NCBI GenBank assembly: GCA_013299045.1
Contig: JAAFJX010000003.1
Span: 1 to 64,000 of the forward strand
Direction: 5' to 3'
From: Cytophagales bacterium
Lineage (GTDB): Bacteria > Bacteroidota > Bacteroidia > Cytophagales > Bernardetiaceae
Length of the DNA stretch: 64,000 nucleotides
In this document: positions 54,762 to 64,000 of the stretch, in pieces
How the letters are laid out: each line of letters starts with the position of its first letter
How positions within the stretch are numbered: the stretch's first letter is position 1
Translations under genes and position numbers: made by a program
Notes under the pieces: generated by a model
Databases searched by the model: none
The model's input: only the letters and a program-made list of their open reading frames with translations
What the model was told of the DNA's origin: nothing

Positions 54762-55578
54762 GTCGTCGCTTAAAATACATCTAAGCTGTTTGTTATCAGT
54801 AAATTAAATAAGCGTTTTATCTTCAAAATATCTTAGTTGTTTATTAAAACCGTGCTTTCCGCAGAGTTGCGGAGGTTTTTAGACGAAAGCAGCCTCTTAA
54901 ATTAACCTCTCTTGAGTCGTCAAAAAGCCCTTTTTGAGTTTTTTAAGTTCTAATTGCCCTCTTTTCACTTTTGTAGAGGCCATCTTCTCGCGTTTTCAAA
55001 TAACTTTTTGCCAAATGCCTTATATCTAATTTTTTGACTAATGATTGTTTTTCTACAATTTATTGGGCGTTCCCGCTTCGCGGTCGTTCGTCTTTGGGCT
55101 TCGCTTCGCTTCGGTGCTACGCACTAAACCCGCCGCCTCTCTAACGCAAATACAGGCCAATAGACATACTCAATAACAAAAAAAGGATAAAGTCGCAAAC
55201 CCGCTTGATGCCTAAAAATTACTTTTGTCCTATTTTGCCTCAGCCATAGGATAGCCGTATCATAGCCGTATCATAGCCGTATGATAGCCGTAGTTGGCCA
55301 TACTTTAAAAGTAAAGCCTCTATCTTAGAAAAGTACAATTATTCGCTTCCTAAAACTCACATCTCTCAGAGAGGTTAATTAAGAGCTTGTTTTGTAAGAG
55401 ATTGAATCAGAGAAAAAGCCATTCGCTGGTTTAGATGAAAAAAGGTTCTTTTTTCATCTAAATTGGCCTTTTGCGAGGCTTGATTTTTTTGCTATGCCCT
55501 ATGGTCGGAACTTTCAGCTCGCGCTTCGGTTCTGCATCAAGGCAAAAAGTAGAGAAGAGAAGTCTATCAAAGGCCGTC
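54762..55578 (-). repeat. Dispersed modular repeat, locus 4 (A-B-C-D-E-G, inverted)
   Basis: An inverted copy in which modules read from high to low coordinates: A (about 55578-55395, hairpin arms 55430-55443 and 55449-55462), B (about 55390-55160, tandem 11-base units around 55249-55291), C (about 55150-55062, GC-rich), D (about 55060-54890), E (54872-54841, CCGCAACTCTGCGG core) and G (about 54838-54762). Module F is missing. The order equals that of the plus-strand copies. It fills the gap between the Wza-like gene and the propeller-like gene. Confidence 0.85.
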
Positions 55579-55672
55579 AAGGTGTTCCCAAAATAGGCAA
55601 GCTATCCTCCTTAAATTTAGCTTACATCTATTGAATGTACTTTTTAAGGAACGACTATTTATTTTAAGACAA

Positions 55673-56473
55673 TTAATATAATTTATAACGCTTTATTTTA
55701 TTCTTATAAGTTAAAAATAAATTATTGTTTAATATACAAAAAGTATAAAAATTATCTTTAAAATCTATTTCTAATAAAATGTTTTCTTGAAAGTTATCTA
55801 AATAATTTATTTTGACTATGTTATTATTTAAATTATAAATAATATTTTCTTTAGCAAAAACTAGTTTATTTTCATTAATATTCTTTATTTTATTAAGATA
55901 ACTTCCATATTGGTTAAATAATAAAACATTTCCATTACTTAGCAAGACAAACAATATATTATTTTTTTCTTTTAAATCAATAACTTCTTCATCATTTTCA
56001 ATCAAATTTTCTAAAGAAAATACATTCAATACTTGATTATTTTGAGTATTAATTTTTTTTATAGTAAATGTAGTATTGTCATAAATCCATAATAAAAAAT
56101 CTGAAGAGCGAGTTAATAAACTGATATTACTAAATTTTTTAAAATCAAGAAAAATACATTGTTCGTTAGTAAGGAATCTGTTTAAAAAACATAGTTGATT
56201 TAGTTCTTTTTGATAGATTAATAATTGAAACGCATTATCAATTTCTAAAGACGTGATGCTTCTTTGCTGTAAACTTGAATAAGACTTCAAAACATTCAGG
56301 TTAGAATCTAACTGAAAAAGTGCTCCAGTTTCATCAGTAGCATACAGAAAGCATTGTTCGTCTGTTACCAAATGTGTAATGGGGTGAACAAAAGCCACTA
56401 CAGTATCAGGCGGGGAAGTAGCCAAGGCAACATGATAGCTAGTGCAGAAAAACAAGAAAAAGGAAAAGAGCAT
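55673..56473 (-). CDS. Exported AT-rich beta-propeller-like protein
   Basis: 266 residues with a signal peptide (FSFFLFFCTSYHVALA). The rest is a run of short repeated blades of the form hydrophobic strand, turn, hydrophobic strand (CFLYATDETGALFQLDSNLNVL, NILFVLLSNGNVLLFNQYGSYL, NIIYNLNNNIVKINYLD), the look of a beta-propeller. The second half is extremely rich in Asn, Lys, Ile and Leu, and the DNA of 55673-56220 is far more AT-rich than its neighbours, a sign of relaxed selection or foreign origin. The ATG at 56473 is 7 bases after the baseplate-gene stop. Function unknown. Confidence 0.7.
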   Translation of the reverse strand: MLFSFFLFFCTSYHVALATSPPDTVVAFVHPITHLVTDEQCFLYATDETGALFQLDSNLNVLKSYSSLQQRSITSLEIDNAFQLLIYQKELNQLCFLNRFLTNEQCIFLDFKKFSNISLLTRSSDFLLWIYDNTTFTIKKINTQNNQVLNVFSLENLIENDEEVIDLKEKNNILFVLLSNGNVLLFNQYGSYLNKIKNINENKLVFAKENIIYNLNNNIVKINYLDNFQENILLEIDFKDNFYTFCILNNNLFLTYKNKIKRYKLY

Positions 56474-56480
56474 GAGATGG

Positions 56481-59400
56481 TTAGCTACCTATAATAAAAT
56501 CCTCTGCAACACGGAGTGTGCCTACCCCAGCACGTATTGGCATAACCTCGCGCTCCTCATCTATGAGCCTAAAACTATTCTCTGCCGCTGGGGTCAGCAC
56601 GCACCAAGGATGGGTAGCAGTCATGAGGTCGTAACTCCCGCTGTTGGGGTCGGCGGTGTCGGTCAGTTGATAAACGTCTGTTTTTTCTACCCCTACTTTT
56701 ACTAAGGAAAACTCCGTAACAAAGTCCACGTATGGCAAATAATTGATAAAACTGAGCAAATCTGAGCGCAGAACAGCCTCGCCAAGCTGCGCGCCCTTGT
56801 GGAAAGGTGGCAGCCAAGAACAGAGATAGTCTCGCACATCTTGATTCAGCTTTTGCAAATAGAGGCCGTTATTTTTGCCATAATTGAACTTGACACTAGC
56901 AAATACTCGCACACGCTCGTAAGTAGGATTCCTGACATCTAGATTTACAAAAGGCGAGGTGCGGGCTTTCAAAAAATCTTTGATTTCGTAAAGTAGGCTA
57001 TTACTTGCCATCGGCTCATAAGGGTCTAGAGCAGTCTGTGGGTCTGCAATGAGTAAAACCATGATGCAAGAGGGGTCTTTTATACCTCTGCGCTCAGAAG
57101 TATGCGCCAAACAACGCACTTTGTATATCTGTGGAAAACGGTCTAAAATCATGCGTTCATAGTCCCAGACTGTTACAGCTCTATTTTTATGCCGCAAACG
57201 TTCGGCGACCCGTGTGTTAAAGGCAACGGTATCTTCCACGGCCTTGCCGCCAAAAGAGGGGAATGGTTGCAGCACAGCCTGAATACCAGGCAGGGCAACC
57301 GTAGCGCCCAAAATACTATGAGCGGGCAGAGGCTCAAAACTGGTTTCACTATAGAGGGCAGCTGTGGCTTTCAGTACTTGCGCGCGTGTAAAAAGTATTT
57401 TGGCTGCTTCTGCTACATTCTTCACAGCCGATACCCTAAACCACTGTAAACCAGTTGGTAAAATTTGATGCTCGTGCCCAATGTCGCTAGGTGTTTGTAT
57501 CGTGATGATGCCTGTTTCAAGCAAGGACTTCGTTGTATCTTCTATGAGTTGCTTACGGCTCAGGGTTATCCACTGGTCGTCAAGAAGATAATGCCATTCT
57601 AACTCTGGCGGCTCTTCGTCTGAGGTGGTTGTAAAGTCATCAATAAGTTGAAGAAGGATATTAACAACTTGGTGCGGATTAAGCTGTTCAAAGCCAATGT
57701 GTAGTGCGCCTTCATAGTTGAATTGTGGTACAAGCGATAAGTTAGCAAGGGCATCTTCTTCATTAACTTTTCTGTTTCCAAAAGGAAAAATTCTATAAAA
57801 ATCGCAGGGATGCTCTTGGCTGTCTGAACCAATCTGGCTGGTAGCACCCGCCTCATAGTCCAAACTAATACCTTGTATCATAGGTGTATAGGGTGGATTA
57901 GGCGTAGGGGCTGCCGTACTATTAAATTTGAGAAAAGAACGTTTAGAGTTTTGTATAGTAATTTCAGCAAGGGCAGAGGGGTAGCGGTCGTGCGCGAAGC
58001 CAAAATATGGTGCGGCCAGTTCTAGTTTTAAAAAGCCGCGCATAGAAGTACTTGTAAATTCAGGCTCTTTTAATAAATCATTGTAATTGGGTGAAATTTT
58101 AATTCTTTGAATATCAATATTTTTCAATGTATTGCTGGCTACAAGTGTTCCCTTGGGTGTAACAACTGCATCGCTGGTATAGCGTGTTTCGGTGCTGAAG
58201 AGCTTAAATACTTGCGGTGCTTCTTCGGGTGCCCATCTACCACTACTCAAAATGCTCAGCGTAGCTTCAAAAACAGTATTGTCTATCGGCAGAGTATATT
58301 GTTCATAATGACCAGCAAAGCCGCTTTTATGACGTGGTAAGTCAAACCAGTTCAAATTAATATGAAGGCTGCTCAGTGGCTTACAAGTTACTTCATTGTT
58401 GCCAATAAGCAAATACGAACCTACTGTTGGTAAAGGCCCAAACGCCTGAAAAGGGCTGCTCGCATTCAAACGGCCTGCCTGCGAGTAAACCTGTAAGTTG
58501 CGCACTCCTTGCACCTTCGTATGAATACTGACTTGCAGAGGTTTGAGTGGCGCTAACAGATTATAGGCATATACAAAAGCCTGATTGTTCAAATTAAAAC
58601 AGACCAAAGGGAAACGGCTCTCCCAACGTTCATGAATAGTGGCTTCGGCAGCAACGAGCGGTGGGTCGTCTGGCCCTAGTTCAAACGTAAAGGTGAGCAG
58701 GCTTGCTTTGCTATCTTTTGTTACGACATAGCGTTCAATGGTCATAAATCCATGAGGAACGGCTACTCTTATAGTAAAGGCATTTAGAAATATTTTAAGA
58801 AAAAGCTCTTCGCGACGTGTTTTTGTTTTGGCGCTTATAGCATTAATGATGGCTTCCAGTTTGGTGAATGATTCTGGCTCAAAGGCAATGCTAATAGCAA
58901 TTTCGCGAGCGCCTTCGCTGAGAGTAAACAGAGGCGATGCAAAGGCAAAGCCCAGAGCAGCATCTTGCATATTGCGCTCGCTTGCCCCTTTTGAAGATTG
59001 GTCTTCGCCAAAAATTGCAATGGGCTGTTTGCTTTGTTCTTTCAAAACAGTATCTAAACTACACGCATACATACCTCCTACCCAAAAAGGCTGGTCATCA
59101 ACTTCGTGTAGGGTATCGCCAGCGGCTATATAGTGTGCAAAAAGATGCTTAATTTTTGCATGGCTCAAGAATGCAGTTTGTTCTGTTGTATAGGGTGTTT
59201 CTTTGCGATTGTCATCAGAAGAAGCCATGAAGTGTGTCCCTTCTGGCACAATAGCTTGTTTGGTATGTGGGTTTAATTCAAAAAACAGAAAAACATGGTC
59301 GTCTGTGGCTGGTCTTGGTCGCTGCTGCAAAACAGACCTGTAATAGTAGTTTAAATGCTCGGTACGCAAACTGTTGAGGCTTTCCTTGACTTCCTCAAAA

Positions 59401-60191
59401 ACGCTCAAAAAGGATTTTAAGAGTGCAATATGTGGCTTATGGTTACTTTGCCCCGCGGTTTGCTCAAAATACTGCATGGCCTGCCTGCTCCAATATTTAA
59501 AGGTGTCTGATAGCAGGTTAAATGATGCAACAGTGGCTGCTGTTAGTTCAATCCACATTTCGTCAAGCTCCTCTGTTGAGGCTTCTAGCTCTGCTGTACC
59601 GTCTGAAAGAAGCGGCGCGGGCTTTTTATAGTAAGCCCAGCCAGGATTTTGAAGAATATCAGTTAGGTCGCCTTTGATTTTTAACACGTTTTCAAGCATA
59701 CTGATTCTGCTTCGGAGCTGGTCTAGCTCTCCCTGCATGGTGCTTTCAAGCGTGAGGCTCATTTCGCTGCGGCGGCTATTGTCCAAAAGGCCGCTCACTC
59801 CTTGTTTGTCAAGTGCGTAGAGCCAAGCATCAAAACGCCCAAAAAGTTCACGCAGTACGTACAAGAGTCCTTTGTAATGCTTGATTTTTGCTTGCGGTTG
59901 CTTGAATAACTGCATACGCAATAAATGATAGTGAAACTCTTTGTCGCATTTTGGCAAATCAAAATGAGCAATATCTGCCCATATTACAAGCTCTGAATTA
60001 AAGAACGTCTGCCAATTCCCACTTTCTTGATTGTTATTGTCATAAAACTTTACAAAAGCTGCTAACTCACGAACATAAGAAAGAAGAAATGGAGTTCCAC
60101 GCTCGTCAATTTTGACATAATCGGGATTAAAGGCTGTAAAAGCGCGTTGTTTTTGACTTGTTCCTTGCATTACCAAAAAATTAATGGCCAA
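56481..60191 (-). CDS. Baseplate J/gp47-like protein of a contractile injection system
   Basis: 1236 residues, the size and shape of the large Afp11/Cis11 baseplate component of extracellular contractile injection systems. The N-terminal motif YVKIDERGTPFLLSYVRELAAFVKFYDNNN and the C-terminal baseplate-J-like core (FNTRVAERLRHKNRAVTVWDYERMILDRFPQIYKVRCLAHT, SPFVNLDVRNPTYERVRVFASVKF, YVDFVTEF) match that family as I recall it. It would contribute to the wedge that triggers sheath contraction. No sheath, tube, spike or ATPase gene is in view; it sits between a sulfhydrylase gene and an AT-rich gene, so it is either the edge of a split cluster or a solitary copy. Frame intact. Confidence 0.82.
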   Translation of the reverse strand: MAINFLVMQGTSQKQRAFTAFNPDYVKIDERGTPFLLSYVRELAAFVKFYDNNNQESGNWQTFFNSELVIWADIAHFDLPKCDKEFHYHLLRMQLFKQPQAKIKHYKGLLYVLRELFGRFDAWLYALDKQGVSGLLDNSRRSEMSLTLESTMQGELDQLRSRISMLENVLKIKGDLTDILQNPGWAYYKKPAPLLSDGTAELEASTEELDEMWIELTAATVASFNLLSDTFKYWSRQAMQYFEQTAGQSNHKPHIALLKSFLSVFEEVKESLNSLRTEHLNYYYRSVLQQRPRPATDDHVFLFFELNPHTKQAIVPEGTHFMASSDDNRKETPYTTEQTAFLSHAKIKHLFAHYIAAGDTLHEVDDQPFWVGGMYACSLDTVLKEQSKQPIAIFGEDQSSKGASERNMQDAALGFAFASPLFTLSEGAREIAISIAFEPESFTKLEAIINAISAKTKTRREELFLKIFLNAFTIRVAVPHGFMTIERYVVTKDSKASLLTFTFELGPDDPPLVAAEATIHERWESRFPLVCFNLNNQAFVYAYNLLAPLKPLQVSIHTKVQGVRNLQVYSQAGRLNASSPFQAFGPLPTVGSYLLIGNNEVTCKPLSSLHINLNWFDLPRHKSGFAGHYEQYTLPIDNTVFEATLSILSSGRWAPEEAPQVFKLFSTETRYTSDAVVTPKGTLVASNTLKNIDIQRIKISPNYNDLLKEPEFTSTSMRGFLKLELAAPYFGFAHDRYPSALAEITIQNSKRSFLKFNSTAAPTPNPPYTPMIQGISLDYEAGATSQIGSDSQEHPCDFYRIFPFGNRKVNEEDALANLSLVPQFNYEGALHIGFEQLNPHQVVNILLQLIDDFTTTSDEEPPELEWHYLLDDQWITLSRKQLIEDTTKSLLETGIITIQTPSDIGHEHQILPTGLQWFRVSAVKNVAEAAKILFTRAQVLKATAALYSETSFEPLPAHSILGATVALPGIQAVLQPFPSFGGKAVEDTVAFNTRVAERLRHKNRAVTVWDYERMILDRFPQIYKVRCLAHTSERRGIKDPSCIMVLLIADPQTALDPYEPMASNSLLYEIKDFLKARTSPFVNLDVRNPTYERVRVFASVKFNYGKNNGLYLQKLNQDVRDYLCSWLPPFHKGAQLGEAVLRSDLLSFINYLPYVDFVTEFSLVKVGVEKTDVYQLTDTADPNSGSYDLMTATHPWCVLTPAAENSFRLIDEEREVMPIRAGVGTLRVAEDFIIGS

Positions 60192-60244
60192 TTATATAAA
60201 ATTAATCCCAATAATTCAAATACAAAGGGCTTTTCTTTGGAACA

Positions 60245-60295
60245 AAAGAGAAATACAGCCTTTAGATAGTCTTTGCACTTGCTGTATTTCTCTTT
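60245..60295 (-). terminator. Rho-independent terminator of the sulfhydrylase gene
   Basis: AAAGAGAAATACAGC (60245-60259) is perfectly complementary to 60281-60295 with a 21-base loop; on the minus strand TTTTG follows. It lies 20 bases after the stop at 60315 and separates the sulfhydrylase from the baseplate gene. Confidence 0.88.
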
Positions 60296-60314
60296 ACGCT
60301 AGGGCTATGTTTTG

Positions 60315-61649
<1,335 letters not shown>

Positions 61650-61759
61650 TTATAAATGAAACAAGGGAGAAAGATTGTTAAAAGCAATATAAAGCAGCCC
61701 CAAAAGCTAAAAGAGCTCGTCAGGACGCAAAGCATCGTGGTCTTAAAGACCAAGTGCAG

Positions 61760-61823
61760 AGCAACTAAGAATTGAGAGAGGAGAATAAATTGCTAACAAC
61801 AACAACAACAAGGAGTTGCTAGC
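61760..61823 (-). promoter_or_regulatory. Mutually exclusive hairpins, candidate attenuator of metY
   Basis: On the minus strand GCTAGCAAC (61823-61815) can pair over nine bases (one G-U) with GTTGTTAGC (61800-61792), which covers the last Cys codons and stop of the leader ORF. The same 5' arm can instead pair with AGTTGCT (61766-61760) using AGCAACT (61820-61814). A ribosome waiting at the Cys codons would block the first stem and free the arm for the second. No obvious intrinsic terminator follows, so the way the choice affects expression is open. Confidence 0.55.
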
Positions 61824-61894
61824 CCAAAGAGCCATAAGCTCAAAAAAGGATTGGTAGAGCGAATAGAAAAGGGAGCTTGTGCAGAGTTTTGCAT
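61793..61894 (-). CDS. Leader peptide ending in five cysteines
   Basis: A 33-codon frame starting at ATG (61894) ends with LWLFGLATPCCCCC and TAG (61793-61795); the Cys codons are five consecutive TGT at 61796-61810. It lies upstream of metY in the transcript predicted from the promoter at 62078-62110. A run of codons for the end-product amino acid just before the stop, inside a stem-loop, is the hallmark of transcription or translation attenuation leaders. Cysteine is the logical signal for a sulfur assimilation gene. No Shine-Dalgarno-like sequence is seen, as is usual in Bacteroidota. Too short for standard gene callers. Confidence 0.7.
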   Translation of the reverse strand: MQNSAQAPFSIRSTNPFLSLWLFGLATPCCCCC

Positions 61895-62077
61895 GACTTT
61901 TTTTAAGTTTATAGTTCCTAAATCAGTTAGGCAGGAATTAACACCTTTCGCGGCCAGTATTTATTGCGTAGGTTGTTAGTCGTTCTTTGAGCCTGTTCTC
62001 TCCCGACTTCTTTATAAGCCAAAAAACTCTGAATAAGTGCTACAAAAAGCAACACGGTCAATACAGATTTTGACGGC

Positions 62078-62110
62078 GCAAAGTAAACAACATAAAAGCT
62101 ATACTCCAAA
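62078..62110 (-). promoter_or_regulatory. Putative promoter of the metY leader transcript
   Basis: On the minus strand TTTG (62110-62107), a 21-base spacer and TACTTTGC (62085-62078) approximate the Bacteroidota promoter, with one base fewer in the -7 core. The transcript would have a leader of about 430 bases before the metY ATG at 61634, enclosing the Cys-rich ORF. The 60-codon frame at 61927-62109 begins inside this promoter and is rejected. Confidence 0.5.
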
Positions 62111-62246
62111 TTTTTTTGCGTTTTTTTAGTTTAGTGCTCTCTTATTAACCAGCCTTCCCTTAAAAGTCTGCATAAGAACAAGCACATCAATTGATTGATA
62201 TGATTCATCTGCTTCAGGAACACCCTCATGATTTTGGGTGGCTTTT

Positions 62247-63245
62247 TCTCTCTACTTTTGCCTTGATGCAGAACTGAAGCGCGAGCTGAAAGTTCCGACC
62301 GTAGGGCATAGCAAAAAAATCAAGCCTCGCAAAAGGCCAATTTAGATGAAAAAAAACTTTTTCATCTAAACCAGCGAATGGCTTTTTCTTGGATTCACTC
62401 TCTCACAAAACAAGCTCTTAATTAACCTCTCTGAGAGATGTAAGTTTTGGAAAGCGAATAATTGTATTTTTCTAAGATAGAGGCTTTACTTTTAAAGTAC
62501 GGCCAACTACGGCTATCATACGGCTATGATACGGCTATGATACGGCTATCCTATGGCTGAGGCAAAATAGGACAAAAGCAATTTTTAGGCATCAAGCGGG
62601 TTTGCGACTTTATTCTTTTTTTTGTTATTGAGTACGTCTATTGGCCTGTATTTGCGTTAGAGAGGCGGCGGGTTTAGTGCGTAGCACCGAAGCGAAGCGC
62701 AGCCCAAAGACGAACGACCGCGAAGCGGGAACGCCCAATAAATTGTAGAAAAACAATCATTAGTCAAAAAGTTAGATATAAGGCATTTGGCAAAAAGTTA
62801 TTTGAAAACGCGAGAAAATGGCCTCTACAAGGGACAAAAGAGGGCAATTAGAACTTAAAAAACTCAAAAAGGGCTTTTTGACGACTCAAGAGAGGTTAAT
62901 TTAAGAGCTTGCTTTCGTTCAAAAACCTCCGCAACTCTGCGGAAAGGACGATTTTAATAAACGACAGAGTTGCACAGAAAATCTCACTCTCTGACCTTTG
63001 AGCCATTCGCTTTTGTCTGATGCGAGGCATGGCAGGCCGTAAGAAGCTCTTGAGGTTTTACCAGTTTTTGACAAAATAGGCTAAAATCTAAGATGTTTTA
63101 AAGATGAAATTCTTGTTTAATTTACTGACAATAAATACCTTAGATGTTTTTAAGGGAAGACTATCTACAAGGTGCAAAAGAGAGCAATTAGACCTCACAA
63201 AACTCAAAAAGGGCTTTTCGACGACTCAAGAGAGATTAATTTAGC
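62247..63245 (+). repeat. Dispersed modular repeat, locus 5 (all modules A-G)
   Basis: The fullest copy: A (62247-62400, hairpin arms 62341-62353 and 62358-62370), B (about 62404-62640, tandem 11-base units 62510-62557), C (about 62650-62750), D (about 62755-62905), E (62925-62963), F (62964-63090), G (about 63092-63162). A second copy of the last part of D follows at 63164-63243, so D flanks E-F-G as a direct repeat of about 80 bases. It fills the gap between the metY leader and the cryptochrome gene, whose stop codon is about 15 bases away. Confidence 0.88.
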
Positions 63246-63257
63246 GGCTATTTATGG

Positions 63258-64000
63258 CTAATCCAGCCAGTGTTGGACGTAAAGCCCATCGGGGTCATAC
63301 AAAGCAGCTTGGCGTGGAATATTAAAGTAGCGGTCTTCGCGTGGGTCTTTGCCTACACCCGCTACATACTGCCAGTTGCACCAGTTGCTGGTGGTGTCAT
63401 AGTCGAGGAGCATCGTCTCAAAAAATTCAGCTCCCCAGCGCCAATCAACTTTTAAGTCCTTAACCAAGTAGCTTGCTACATTCTGCCTTCCTCGGTTAGA
63501 CATGAAGCCCGTTTCGGCAAGTTCACGCATATTGGCATTGATAAAAGGCTGCTGGCATTGTCCTTGGCACCAATCGCGGAAGTCTTTTAGACTATTTTTG
63601 TATGTCTTGGGGTTTTTGTGGGCCATCAAACCATTTTTATAGAAAATTCTTTGCTCATACTTCATGCCCACAAATTTGAAATAATCGCGCCAGAGTAGTT
63701 CAAAAAATAACCAGTAGGTAGAATCATTTTTAAGAATTTGCTTTTCAAAGCGCTGTATCTCCTCATATACGTAAACAGGCGAGAGCGCACCAAGCGCTAG
63801 ATAAGGCGAAAACTTTGAGGAATAGGCTTCGCCTAAAAGGCCATTGCGCGTTTCTTTATAACAGCTAAGGTGTTGGGTGTCCCAAAAATAATGTTTAAGA
63901 CGCAAAAGTGCGTGGGTTTCGCCGCCCACGAAAGGCAGAACTGCTTTAGGACTGTGGGGTAGGCTTTCTTGAGGACAATACTGGTGTTTGCTCAAAAAAT
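63258..64000 (-). CDS. DASH-type cryptochrome/photolyase, C-terminal part
   Basis: The frame is open to the window edge; about 247 residues of an expected 430-480 are visible, so the N-terminal half lies outside. Family features are GGETHALLRLKHYFWD, LLGEAYSSKFSPYLALGALSPVYVYEEI, WLFFELLWRDYFKFVGMKY, and FINANMRELAETGFMSNRGRQNVASYLVKDLKVDWRWGAEFFE with DYDTTSNWCNWQYVAGVGKDPREDRYFN, the FAD-binding domain of Cry-DASH proteins. These repair UV lesions in single-stranded DNA or act as light sensors. The last codons approach repeat locus 5. Confidence 0.93.
   Translation of the reverse strand, partial: FLSKHQYCPQESLPHSPKAVLPFVGGETHALLRLKHYFWDTQHLSCYKETRNGLLGEAYSSKFSPYLALGALSPVYVYEEIQRFEKQILKNDSTYWLFFELLWRDYFKFVGMKYEQRIFYKNGLMAHKNPKTYKNSLKDFRDWCQGQCQQPFINANMRELAETGFMSNRGRQNVASYLVKDLKVDWRWGAEFFETMLLDYDTTSNWCNWQYVAGVGKDPREDRYFNIPRQAALYDPDGLYVQHWLD

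Noticed and set aside
61760-61900. SAM-I riboswitch upstream of metY
   Set aside because: Fragments such as CTAGCAACTCC recall the SAM-I core, but the 5' GAGGGA-type segment and the P1 pairing could not be found; the Cys-codon ORF explains the region better.
61927-62109. 60-codon minus-strand frame with one hydrophobic helix upstream of the Cys leader
   Set aside because: Its start lies inside the best promoter for the metY transcript (TTTG at 62110-62107 and TACTTTGC at 62085-62078), so it would not be transcribed from its own start.

Overview
The window is a chromosomal segment of a gliding, Cytophagales-like member of the Bacteroidota. Evidence is the 287-residue primary sigma factor of the Bacteroidota type, the giant type IX secretion protein SprA, a T9SS sorting-domain protein, a TonB-dependent receptor, DUF3857 and DUF1573 proteins, and promoters of the Bacteroidota type (TTTG, 18-21 nt, TAnnTTTG). 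No tRNA, rRNA, CRISPR array, transposase or prophage was seen.

Layout. 1-5.3 kb: sigA, a small unknown gene, a LolC/E-like permease, a YheT-type hydrolase, then on the minus strand an ECF sigma factor and its probable anti-sigma factor. 5.4-10.6 kb: a dispersed non-coding repeat, a DoxX-like membrane protein, a DUF3857/transglutaminase protein, and a type III-like restriction helicase that has lost its C-terminus. 10.6-20.1 kb: a RemB/Wzi-like outer membrane protein divergent from sprA. 20.2-35.1 kb: a SpoIIE phosphatase, yceD-rpmF, nadD, a repeat locus, a duplicated-half outer membrane protein, an RluA-type synthase, topA, a lipoprotein, an FKBP isomerase, DUF1573, an NadR-like ATPase and two membrane proteins. 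35.5-45 kb: an orphan receiver, accB-accC, a MscS channel, a large hybrid kinase, a DinB-like protein, a TrmH-type methyltransferase and LptC. 45-54.5 kb: the T9SS substrate, a TonB receptor with a small partner, GNAT, PP2C, bioD and a Wza-like lipoprotein. 54.7-64 kb: two large repeat loci, an AT-rich beta-propeller-like gene, an isolated contractile-injection-system baseplate gene, an O-acetylhomoserine sulfhydrylase gene with an attenuator-like leader, and the C-terminal half of a DASH-type cryptochrome.

The most unusual features are non-coding or remnant. (1) The sulfhydrylase gene has a long leader with a 33-codon ORF ending in five Cys codons and a stop, placed inside mutually exclusive hairpins: a candidate cysteine-responsive attenuator. 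(2) Five loci carry one modular, roughly 1-kb non-coding element whose modules stay in the same order but are missing in different combinations. (3) One fragment of that element supplies the last codons of the truncated restriction helicase, next to the 3' tail of a lost second DUF3857 gene. (4) A baseplate-J-like gene sits apart from any other injection-system gene in view.

All functional calls come from reading motifs and recalling families; no database search was possible.
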